DNA from: an uncultured Alistipes sp.
GTDB taxonomy: Bacteria; Bacteroidota; Bacteroidia; Bacteroidales; Rikenellaceae
Direction of reading: 5' to 3'
Length of the DNA stretch: 16,149 bases
NCBI GenBank assembly: GCA_904502075.1
Contig: CAJGDL010000025.1
Coordinates: forward strand, 1-16,149
Below are positions 7,384 to 13,566 of this stretch, piece after piece; the first letter of the stretch is position 1, and every line of letters begins with the position of its first letter. The translations under genes and the position numbers were made by a program. A model generated the notes under the pieces. The model was given only the letters and a program-made list of their open reading frames with translations. It was not told the origin of the DNA and did not search any database.

Positions 7384-7884
7384 ATGAAAAAGATCTTATC
7401 GCTTATCGTGGTCCTGGCATGCTGCTGCCTGGTGGCCACTGCAGGAAACAAGAAACAGGAGAAAGCCAATGCCGATACCGACATGTTCCGCTATGACTTG
7501 GAGTATGTACGCTCGGCCGGTTCGGGCGTGGTGAATGTCAAGGTATGGAGCTACTCGAAGAAGAAGGAGATCGCTACCGAGCAGAGTCGCAAGAATGCCG
7601 TACACGGCGTATTGTTCAAGGGCCACTCGGGCCAGGGTTCCGTACACAACCCGATCGTGAAGAGTGCTACGGCATTGGATGAGCACGCCGAGTTTTTCCA
7701 GGCCTTCTTTGCCGATGGCGGCGATTTCCAGCGCTATGTGGAGGGTTCGGTTCCCGGCACCCTCGAGGTAGCCAAGCAGGGCAAGGAGTATAAGGTGGGT
7801 ATCGTGGTACGCGTGCGCACGAACGAGTTGCGCAAGCACCTCGAGCAGGCCAACATCATCCGCGGCCTCTCGTCGGGCTTCTAA
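7384..7884 (+). CDS. Small exported protein A, LPP20/FlgT-N-like
   Basis: The product has 166 residues and an N-terminal hydrophobic export signal (MKKILSLIVVLACCCLVATAG). Cleavage at ATA-G is likely; the Cys cluster makes a lipoprotein possible, but no clean lipobox fits. The mature part opens with strands (SGVVNVKVWSYS), then a helix with an Ala-rich pattern ending in RKNAVHGVLFKG (69-80) and FFQAFFADGG at 104-113, and ends with strands and a helix (GIVVRVRTNELRKHLE). It is clearly paralogous to the protein at 8773, with the same motifs at almost the same positions. The strand-then-Ala-helix layout recalls LPP20/FlgT N-terminal domains, an assignment made by eye. It is the first gene of the block and is followed by a strong hairpin. 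The function is unknown. Confidence 0.8.
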   Translation: MKKILSLIVVLACCCLVATAGNKKQEKANADTDMFRYDLEYVRSAGSGVVNVKVWSYSKKKEIATEQSRKNAVHGVLFKGHSGQGSVHNPIVKSATALDEHAEFFQAFFADGGDFQRYVEGSVPGTLEVAKQGKEYKVGIVVRVRTNELRKHLEQANIIRGLSSGF

Positions 7885-7891
7885 TTCGTCC

Positions 7892-7901
7892 CCAACCACT
7901 A
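7892..7901 (+). repeat. CCAACCACTA junction motif, copy 1
   Basis: CCAACCACTA lies just after the stop of the first operon gene. Similar motifs recur in the following junctions: CAACCACATAA at 8748, CCAACCACTTAAA at 9278, CCAACCACTAAAA at 10306, and the looser CAACCAACC at 11366 and CAACCTACTA at 11404. Confidence 0.6.
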
Positions 7902-7908
7902 CTTCTAC

Positions 7909-7938
7909 ACGAGGTTGTCGTCGGACAACCTCGTTTTA
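7909..7938 (+). terminator. Intra-operon hairpin (attenuator or partial terminator)
   Basis: A perfect 11-bp stem, ACGAGGTTGTC at 7909-7919 and GACAACCTCGT at 7924-7934, has a GTCG loop and is followed by more T before ACAC. It stands between the first and second operon genes, and no new promoter follows, so partial read-through or 3'-end protection of the first gene's message is likely. Confidence 0.75.
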
Positions 7939-7959
7939 CACAAAAAAACAGCGTATATC

Positions 7960-8730
7960 ATGAAAAAGTTTTTCTTATTTTTAGGCCTCGTTCTTTGGTC
8001 GATCCAGGCATCGGCACAAGAGACCAACGATGTGATCTACCTGAACAACGGCAACATCGTCAAAGGAGAGATTGTCGCTTCGGGCGACTCGACCGTACAG
8101 ATTCGCACCGCCAACGGCGACCTGCACACCTTCGACCGCGTAACGATCCGCAAAATCGACCAAGGTCAGGAGCTCGAGACATGGCCCAAGGCTCCCAAGT
8201 CGCGCTACAAGGATCTCTCGGATCAGTCCAAGGGTTTCTGGGCCGGTGTCGATCTGATGTTCGGTGCCAATGTGGAGCATGAGTTCGGCATCAGCGGTTC
8301 GATGCCCCTCGACCTGCAAGTCACCTTCGGTTACCGCTTCAGCGAGTTCCTCCAGGTGGGTGCGGGTGCCGGCTTCCGCCACTACTTCAACAACAAGCAG
8401 GCTCGCGCCTATGTCAACAGCGAGGGAAAATACGAAGACTACGGTTGGGCCTTCCCCGTCTATGGTCAGCTGCGCGGTCTCTTCATCTCGGGACAGTCGC
8501 GCACGACGGTTCCCTTCTGGCAGATGAGCGTGGGCCACACCTTCAACGACGGCTTCATGCTCTCGCCCGCCCTGGGTCTTCGCTTCGGAAGCACGGAGCG
8601 CAACCACTTCACCCTGGGCCTGCACTACACGGCCCAGTGGACTTGGCTACGAACCAACCTCGAAGGAGGCCCGAGCCGCGAATTCGGCCCCATGCACCTG
8701 TTGCAACTCCGTCTCGGCTACCAATTCTAA
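7960..8730 (+). CDS. Outer-membrane beta-barrel protein with N-terminal small beta domain
   Basis: The 256-residue product has a signal peptide ending at IQASAQ. Residues about 22-66 form a small all-beta segment (DVIYLNNGNIVKGEIVASGD, then HTFDRVTIRKI) that Bacteroidetes proteins often carry ahead of barrels. From about residue 88 the sequence alternates in amphipathic strands rich in Tyr, Phe and Gly (GAGAGFRHYF, TLGLHYTAQW) and ends LQLRLGYQF, with the terminal Phe that favours recognition by the barrel assembly machinery. Length and strand number suggest a small barrel of roughly eight strands. ATG 7960 is chosen because it begins MKKFFLFLGL; an in-frame TTG at 7915 falls in the hairpin. 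It is the only barrel protein of the operon and so the likely outer-membrane partner. Its cargo or ligand is unknown. Confidence 0.82.
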   Translation: MKKFFLFLGLVLWSIQASAQETNDVIYLNNGNIVKGEIVASGDSTVQIRTANGDLHTFDRVTIRKIDQGQELETWPKAPKSRYKDLSDQSKGFWAGVDLMFGANVEHEFGISGSMPLDLQVTFGYRFSEFLQVGAGAGFRHYFNNKQARAYVNSEGKYEDYGWAFPVYGQLRGLFISGQSRTTVPFWQMSVGHTFNDGFMLSPALGLRFGSTERNHFTLGLHYTAQWTWLRTNLEGGPSREFGPMHLLQLRLGYQF

Positions 8731-8772
8731 ACCAAAAACAACTTTATCAACCACATAAACCTTAGCAACAAG

Positions 8773-9261
8773 ATGAATATGAAAGCGTATATTTTGAGTC
8801 TGATGCTGCTGTTCGGTATTTCGGGCAGTGTCATGGCCAAGAAACAGGTAAAGGTTTCGTCCTACATCCCCACCGAGACCGTCTATATAAATAGTGAGGG
8901 CGACGGCTCGCTCACCCTGCGTGCCCACGGCCACGGCTCAAACCGCAACGATGCCATCAAGCAGGCGGCCAAGAACGCCGTGCGCGATGTGATCTTCAAG
9001 GGGATCTCGGTTCCCGGCAACCCCGAACTTTCGAAGCCGCTGGTGATGACCGTGAATGCCCAAGAGAAGTACGCCTCGTTCTTCAACGCCTTCTTCTCGG
9101 ATGGTGGCGAGTACCAAAAATTCGTTACCTCGGAGGATCGCAAGTCGGGCTCGAACAAAAAGGAGAAGAACATGGTAAACGTGAAGCTCAGCACCACGGT
9201 GCGCGTGTTGCGTTCGGAGCTGAAGTTCTACCTGATCGACAACGGCATTGTCAACCCCTAA
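8773..9261 (+). CDS. Small exported protein B, paralogue of protein A
   Basis: The product has 162 residues and a signal peptide cleaved after GSVMA. The mature protein has GSLTLRAHGHGSNRNDAIKQ, an Ala-rich helix with KNAVRDVIFKG (67-77), FFNAFFSDGG at 103-112 and a C-terminal VKLSTTVRVLRSELKFYL. The order and spacing match the protein at 7384 (KNAV at 70, FF-AFF-DGG at 104), so the two arose by duplication, although they are quite diverged. The pattern strand, G-x-G, then a repeated-Ala helix is that of LPP20/FlgT-N domains in outer-membrane-associated assemblies. ATG 8773 (MNMKAY) and ATG 8779 (MKAY) are both possible starts. The function is unknown; a shared scaffold with protein A is inferred. 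Confidence 0.8.
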   Translation: MNMKAYILSLMLLFGISGSVMAKKQVKVSSYIPTETVYINSEGDGSLTLRAHGHGSNRNDAIKQAAKNAVRDVIFKGISVPGNPELSKPLVMTVNAQEKYASFFNAFFSDGGEYQKFVTSEDRKSGSNKKEKNMVNVKLSTTVRVLRSELKFYLIDNGIVNP

Positions 9262-9316
9262 TCCCAGAGAAAATACACCAACCACTTAAAGTCTAATCAA
9301 AACGCTAAAGAAAGAT

Positions 9317-10273
9317 ATGAAACGCTTATTTGTATTGGCAATGGTCTGCCTGATGGCCCTTCCCGCCTTCTCGCAGGCAAAGAAACCTTCGATCATGTTC
9401 GTACCGAGCAACGCTTGGTGCAAGGAGAAGGGGTACGGCTCGACGGTGGATGTAAACGGCGTTGAGCAGTTTGTACCCAACTATACGGCCGCCTTGGAGG
9501 ACACCGAGTTACTGCCCGTGCTGGCCGAGTTGAACGGTCTGATGGCTGACCAGGGATTCCCCGCCCTGAACATGCAGGCCACGATGAACATGATCAACCG
9601 CCGCCGTGCCGAGGAGGCTGCTCTGCAGACCAAGGCCGGCAACCAGGCCATGACCAACGACCTGCGCGAGTTGCGCAACCAAGCCAAGGCCGACATCATG
9701 ATCTATGTTACCTGGTCGATCAACCGCATCGGCCCCAACCGCTCGGCTACCTACACGCTCGACGGTCAGGATCCCTACACGGGTATGTCGGTAACCACCG
9801 TCACGGGTACGGGTACGCCCACCAACTCGGTAGCCACGCCGGTGCTGCTGAAGGAGGCCGTGAATGCCAACATGCCGCTCTTCTGCGACCGTCTGCAGGC
9901 CCACTTCGACGACATGTTCGAGAACGGCCGTTCGGTATCGTTGCAGATCCGCGTAGTGGAGAACAACCCGATGGGTATCGACCTCGAGTCGGAGATGGGC
10001 GACGAGTACATGGAGTTGCGTGAGATCATCGAGGATTGGGTCTATGAGAACACCCAGTCGCACCGCTACAACCTGAGCGACGACTCGGAGGTTCACATGA
10101 ACTTCGTCGAGGTACGCATCCCGATCTACGACGATCGCGGTCGCGCACAGGATGCCCGTGCCTGGGCTCGCGGTCTGATCCGCCACCTGCGTTCGGAGCC
10201 CTACAGCATCGAGGCCGTGAAGCTCGACTCGCCCGGCTTGGGTGAGGCCGTCCTCTACCTCGGTGAGAAGTAG
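9317..10273 (+). CDS. Exported TolB-N/CsgG/LpoB-like protein (possibly DUF6175)
   Basis: The 318-residue product has a signal peptide ending near LPAFSQA. The mature start KKPSIMFVPSNAWC is a first strand. A helix with LLPVLAELNGLMADQGFPAL follows, then an Ala/Asn/Arg helix, and ADIMIYVTWSINRIG from residue 125 leading into TLDGQDPYTGMSVTTVTG. This order (strand, helix with F-P, helix, A-D-I strand, strand with D-x-x-T-G) is that of TolB-N/CsgG/LpoB domains, which bind partner proteins in the periplasm. From about residue 210 a second alpha/beta part follows (SLQIRVVENN, then VHMNFVEVRIPI). It resembles Bacteroidetes proteins labelled DUF6175, a label given from memory. It is the fourth gene of the block; no enzyme motif is seen. 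Confidence 0.75.
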   Translation: MKRLFVLAMVCLMALPAFSQAKKPSIMFVPSNAWCKEKGYGSTVDVNGVEQFVPNYTAALEDTELLPVLAELNGLMADQGFPALNMQATMNMINRRRAEEAALQTKAGNQAMTNDLRELRNQAKADIMIYVTWSINRIGPNRSATYTLDGQDPYTGMSVTTVTGTGTPTNSVATPVLLKEAVNANMPLFCDRLQAHFDDMFENGRSVSLQIRVVENNPMGIDLESEMGDEYMELREIIEDWVYENTQSHRYNLSDDSEVHMNFVEVRIPIYDDRGRAQDARAWARGLIRHLRSEPYSIEAVKLDSPGLGEAVLYLGEK

Positions 10274-10327
10274 TCCCACGAGCAGTTATCAGAGAAGGAT
10301 TTTATCCAACCACTAAAACGAAACACC

Positions 10328-11293
10328 ATGAAAAAGTTAATTTATCTGGTTGTTGCCTCGGTATTGGCCTCGGCCTCCCTCTTCGGAGCCCGGGCACAGC
10401 AGCCGGCCGCCGACCTGAAGATTCCGATTTCGATCTATCTCCCCACCGAGGAGTGCAATATCCCCGTAGCAGCACAGAAGATGCTGACCAACAAGATCAC
10501 CCTGATTGCCGCCCAAAACGGCATGGGTGCCTCGGAGGAGTTCGCTCAATTCTACGCCACCTGCGTATCGACGATGCTCGAGAAGCATGTGGTGGGAGGT
10601 GCCCCCGCAAAGTATATGCAGGAGGTGGAGCTGACCTTCCACATCGTGGATGCCTTTGCCAAGAAGATCTTCAACTCGACCTCGATCACGGTGAAGGGTA
10701 TCGGTGATTCGGAGCAGCAGGCCTACATCAACAGCTTCCGCAAGATCCCCAACAACAGCCCCGAGCTGAAGCAGTTCTTCACCACGACCAACCAGAAGAT
10801 CAAGAGCTACTACGAGTCGCAGCGCGAGACCATCATCAAGATGGCCCAGTCGCTGGCCAAGGTCTACAAGTACGACGAGGCGCTCTTCCACCTGGCCATC
10901 TATCCCGAGGCTTGCGCCGGTTTCGATCAGGTAGTCGATGTCGCCACGTCGATCTACCAGAAGTATATCGACGACCAAGCCAACCGCAACCTGGCCAAGG
11001 CCCGCTCGATCTGGAATGCCGGACTGGATGCCAACGCCGCCGCCGAGGCCGCCATCTACCTGGCCGAGATCCTGCCCGAAGCTACCTGCTACAAGGAGGC
11101 CCTGACCCTCTCGGAGGAGATCAAGCAGCGCGTAGGCGACGACATCGAGTACTACCGTTCGCTCGAGGCACGCGACAACGCCCAGGCTCACGAGGCAGAG
11201 ATGGAGCGCATCAAGGCTTGGAAGGAGGTAGGTCTTGCCTTTGGAAACAACCAAAAGGAGAACACCTACTACGACGCTTGGGTTCTCCGCTAA
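10328..11293 (+). CDS. Exported protein, Lpo/FlgT-M-like region plus helical TPR-like tail
   Basis: The 321-residue product has a signal peptide ending GARAQQ. Residues about 28-150 are alpha/beta: IPISIYLP, a helix with AAQKMLTNKITLIAAQNG, then VELTFHIVDAFAKKIFNSTS and GIGDSEQQAYINSF. That layout resembles the middle domain of FlgT and LpoB-type proteins (helix with LTNKIT, strands, then an Ala-containing helix). From about 160 the chain is almost wholly helical, with two TPR-like segments (KYDEALFHLAIYPEACAGFD and IYLAEILPEATCYKEALTL) followed by a charged EAEMERIKAW region. No catalytic motif is seen. It probably serves as a protein-protein adaptor in the same assembly as its neighbours; this is inference. 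Confidence 0.72.
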   Translation: MKKLIYLVVASVLASASLFGARAQQPAADLKIPISIYLPTEECNIPVAAQKMLTNKITLIAAQNGMGASEEFAQFYATCVSTMLEKHVVGGAPAKYMQEVELTFHIVDAFAKKIFNSTSITVKGIGDSEQQAYINSFRKIPNNSPELKQFFTTTNQKIKSYYESQRETIIKMAQSLAKVYKYDEALFHLAIYPEACAGFDQVVDVATSIYQKYIDDQANRNLAKARSIWNAGLDANAAAEAAIYLAEILPEATCYKEALTLSEEIKQRVGDDIEYYRSLEARDNAQAHEAEMERIKAWKEVGLAFGNNQKENTYYDAWVLR

Positions 11294-11326
11294 CCCCGGG
11301 ATAACCCTCCAAGCAAAAGCCAAAAT

Positions 11327-11364
11327 ACCTCTCCCACGACCATTCGGCGCGGGAGGGGTGTTTT
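11327..11364 (+). terminator. Hairpin between genes five and six of the operon
   Basis: ACCTCTCCC (11327-11335) pairs with GGGAGGGGT (11351-11359) over 9 bp including one T-G pair, followed by G and TTTT at 11361-11364. It has the form of an intrinsic terminator, yet no new promoter precedes the gene at 11413, so attenuation with partial read-through is the likely role. Confidence 0.7.
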
Positions 11365-11412
11365 ACAACCAACCCTCGGAACAGAAACAACAATTTACAA
11401 AATCAACCTACT

Positions 11413-12807
11413 ATGAAGAGACTTATTCTTTTGGCCGCAGCCGCCATCCTGGCTTGCGGCACCACCTCGGCCCAGGAGTCGCAGGTAGCCAAGGGAGAGA
11501 CCGTCATCACCGACGCAGAGGGCAAAGCTGCCGATGGCAAGATGCAGAAGTATCGCCGCAGCTCGCTCTACTCGGTGCTGATTGCCCACTCGACCTTCAA
11601 CTATGGCGATGTGATCAAGGAGACCTTCGTATCGATCCCCACCCCCGACAAGTTCAACAGCCACGACGTGGCAGCCAAGATCTTCGAGTCGTCGTCGGAG
11701 AAGATGATCAAGAACCCCAAGAAGAAGGAGGAGCTCAACCAGGCCGATATCGAAGCCTTTATGCAGGAGCACGATGTGGCTCGCCGCATGGTGGCCAAGT
11801 GGTTCAACCGCGATGCCGAGACAGGCTTCTTCGATACCTCCTATGTGCAGGAGTGCGGTATCAGTAGCGCCTCGTGGGCCGATAAGGCCGAGGCTGCCAG
11901 CACGATCCTGGGCGTAGACCAGCTCAAGACCGAGATCGGTCAGGAGCTCGTGGGCAAGACCTTCCTCTTGGTCAACGACATCGTCTTTGTGGACAAGGGC
12001 GAGCAGTCGGCCAAGGCGGCCGCAGGTCTGAAGATTTTCGGTGCCCTGGCCAGCGCCGTGACGGGTTCGTCGGCCTTTGAGGATCTGGGCAACATGGCCG
12101 GTGACGCCGTGAACGAGATCGACGGCTTCACCGTGAAGATCGTGTCGTACCTCTTCCGCCTGGATTGGAACGAGCACATCATGAACACCTTCTACAATGA
12201 CCACTGGATCGATGCCGAGAGCCACACCTACATGTCGGCCGACGAAATCGCTCAGAAGCGTGCCGCCTTCGATGCTACGGACATCTTCAAGCTCACCTAC
12301 ATCGGTCAGACCGAGACCCAGGCCGGAAACCTCGCTTCGAAGAGCTTCGCTCAAAAGAGCAAGGAGGAGCAGATGCTGAAGGTCTGCACCCGCGCCATCG
12401 ACAAGTCGATCGTGGAGCTGCAGCGCGAGTACGATGAGTTCAAGGTAAATGTGCCCATTATGTCGATCAGCGAGGATGGCAAGACCTGCCAGATCCCCGT
12501 GGGTCTGAAGGAGGGTGTAAACGAGAAGTCGGTTTACAAGGCTGTGATGCCCGTACAGGATCCCGAGACGGGTGAGTACACCTACAAGACGATCGCCACG
12601 CTGAAGCCCGTGAAGGGTCAGATTTGGGATAACCGCTTCGGTGCCGCCGAGGATGCCGCCGCCATCGCCGCCGGTGAGGCCAAGGGTTCGGAGGAGGATG
12701 AGGCCGGTAACGCAGACCTCACGGCCACCACCTTCGAGATCACCTCGGGTGCCAACAACATCATGGAGGGTACGCTCGTAAGAGAGGAGACCATCAAGCG
12801 CGACTAA
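11413..12807 (+). CDS. Large exported protein with FlgT-C-like C-terminal segment
   Basis: The 464-residue product has a signal peptide ending TTSAQ. The N-terminal two-thirds are mixed alpha/beta, with ELVGKTFLLVNDIVFVD, a Gly/Ala-rich helix (GLKIFGALASAVTG) and VKIVSYLFRLDWNEHI. At about 345-415 lies a run of short strands, VNVPIMSISEDGKTCQIPVG then DPETGEYTYKTIATLKPVKG, resembling the SH3-like C-terminal domain of FlgT (inferred by eye). An acidic Ala/Glu linker (GEAKGSEEDEAGNAD) and a last beta segment end the protein. No catalytic motif is seen. It is the last gene of the operon, set off by a hairpin before it and a terminator after it. Residue 360-420 comparison with FlgT is the point to test. 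Confidence 0.72.
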   Translation: MKRLILLAAAAILACGTTSAQESQVAKGETVITDAEGKAADGKMQKYRRSSLYSVLIAHSTFNYGDVIKETFVSIPTPDKFNSHDVAAKIFESSSEKMIKNPKKKEELNQADIEAFMQEHDVARRMVAKWFNRDAETGFFDTSYVQECGISSASWADKAEAASTILGVDQLKTEIGQELVGKTFLLVNDIVFVDKGEQSAKAAAGLKIFGALASAVTGSSAFEDLGNMAGDAVNEIDGFTVKIVSYLFRLDWNEHIMNTFYNDHWIDAESHTYMSADEIAQKRAAFDATDIFKLTYIGQTETQAGNLASKSFAQKSKEEQMLKVCTRAIDKSIVELQREYDEFKVNVPIMSISEDGKTCQIPVGLKEGVNEKSVYKAVMPVQDPETGEYTYKTIATLKPVKGQIWDNRFGAAEDAAAIAAGEAKGSEEDEAGNADLTATTFEITSGANNIMEGTLVREETIKRD

Positions 12808-12830
12808 TCGCCTATCCGACACACAAAAAG

Positions 12831-12862
12831 AGAGCGTATTGCACTGCAATACGCTCTTATTT
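12831..12862. terminator. Bidirectional terminator between operon and tRNA-Arg
   Basis: A perfect 12-bp stem, AGAGCGTATTGC (12831-12842) and GCAATACGCTCT (12846-12857), encloses a loop ACT. T-rich sequence (TATTTTG) follows on the plus strand; on the minus strand the stem is followed by CTTTTTGTG. It can end the plus-strand operon and the minus-strand guaD-tRNA transcript. Confidence 0.9.
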
Positions 12863-12864
12863 TG

Positions 12865-12936
12865 TAGCCCCACCGCGACTCGAACGCGGATTTAAGGTTT
12901 AGGAAACCTTCGTTCTATCCCTTGAACTATAGGGCC
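12865..12936 (-). tRNA. tRNA-Arg (anticodon CCT)
   Basis: On the minus strand the 72-nt cloverleaf shows acceptor GGCCCTA/TGGGGCT, D-stem GTTC/GAAC, anticodon stem AAGGT/ACCTT with loop TTCCTAA (anticodon CCT, reading AGG), and T-arm CCGCG-TTCGAGT-CGCGG. The discriminator base is A and CCA is not encoded. Its 5' end is 13 bp after the guaD stop, with no promoter between, so it is probably processed out of the guaD transcript. Confidence 0.93.
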
Positions 12937-12949
12937 GCAAGAGGATGGA

Positions 12950-13441
12950 CTAATACTCCACCTTATCCTCCTTCTCCTGCCAAAGGCGGAAGGTATGCAA
13001 TGCCTCCTCGCGCAGCAACTGCTCGGCAGGAATCTGACGCATTGTGGGCGCCTTGGGAATCTCATCGTAAATCAGCGAGTCGTCGAAATCAATCGCCGCG
13101 GCATCCCCACGCGTATTGGCGTAGTAGATCTTATCGATACCGGCCCAATAGATCGCGCTGAGGCACATCGGGCAGGGCTCACACGACGTATAGACGGTGC
13201 AACCCGCCAGATTGAAGTTCTCCAACTCGGCACAGGCATGGCGAATGGCCTGCACCTCGGCATGGGCCGTGGGGTCGTTGAGCTTGGTCACGTTGTTGGT
13301 ACCTCGGGCGACCACCTCGCCATCGCGCACCACCACCGCACCAAAGGGGCCGCCACCCGTGGCGACACTCATATCGGCCAACTCGATGGCCATACGCATA
13401 AAGCGTTCGTGCTGTTCTCTGTTTTCCATCTTTTCACTCAT
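12950..13441 (-). CDS. guaD: Guanine deaminase (cytidine deaminase fold)
   Basis: The 163-residue product deaminates guanine to xanthine in purine salvage. It has the zinc site of the deaminase fold: His60-Ala-Glu62 (TAHAEVQAIR) and PCPMC at 89-93, giving His60, Cys90 and Cys93 as ligands and Glu62 as proton shuttle. GGGPFGAVVVRDG, NNVTKLNDPTAHAEV, FDDSLIYDEI and a final Glu-Tyr fit Bacillus GuaD better than TadA. ATG 13441 (MSEKMENREQHER) is taken as the start; ATG 13429 (MENREQHER) is possible. An upstream open frame to 13606 has no ATG support and covers the FadL terminator. tRNA-Arg follows 13 bp downstream. The main alternative, a tRNA-adenosine deaminase, is less likely because of the C-terminal half. 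Confidence 0.9.
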   Translation of the reverse strand: MSEKMENREQHERFMRMAIELADMSVATGGGPFGAVVVRDGEVVARGTNNVTKLNDPTAHAEVQAIRHACAELENFNLAGCTVYTSCEPCPMCLSAIYWAGIDKIYYANTRGDAAAIDFDDSLIYDEIPKAPTMRQIPAEQLLREEALHTFRLWQEKEDKVEY

Positions 13442-13502
13442 AATTTTGTATATTCGGAGGGCTGAAACCACTACATGGAGCAAGTCTCTCCCACTCCGAA
13501 AA

Positions 13503-13535
13503 CAAAAATGGTGCGACTTCCGAAGAAATCGCACC
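13503..13535 (-). terminator. Terminator of the FadL-type gene
   Basis: On the minus strand GGTGCGA (13535-13529) and TCGCACC (13516-13510) form a 7-bp stem extended by three inner pairs beyond a mismatch, with tetraloop TTCG, followed by ATTTTTGTTTT. It starts about 30 bases after the stop of the gene at 13567. Confidence 0.85.
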
Positions 13536-13536
13536 G

Positions 13537-13566
13537 CAAATATACGAATTTTATGCAAATTTACAA
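13537..13566 (-). promoter_or_regulatory. Candidate guaD promoter
   Basis: TATATTTG (13544-13537) matches TAnnTTTG and has TTG (13566-13564) 19 bp upstream. A start there would put the terminator hairpin at the very 5' end of the guaD message, so the call is doubtful unless the hairpin acts as an attenuator. Confidence 0.45.

Noticed and set aside
10337..11323. A 328-codon minus-strand frame opposite the gene at 10328
   Set aside because: The same codon-use artefact; its translation is rich in Leu, Gly and Val with no recognisable family.
7384..12807. Mobile element or phage cargo origin for the envelope operon
   Set aside because: No transposase, integrase, terminal repeats or target duplication were seen, and base and codon use match the flanking housekeeping genes.
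11395..12873. A 492-codon open frame on the minus strand covering the whole last operon gene
   Set aside because: It is codon-aligned with the sense gene, so its stops could arise only from sense TTA, CTA and TCA codons, which this GC-rich gene avoids. The sense protein has an export signal and a normal context; the antisense one has none.
12865..12936. tRNA-Arg as an integration site
   Set aside because: No partial copy of the tRNA 3' end and no integrase are present in the window.
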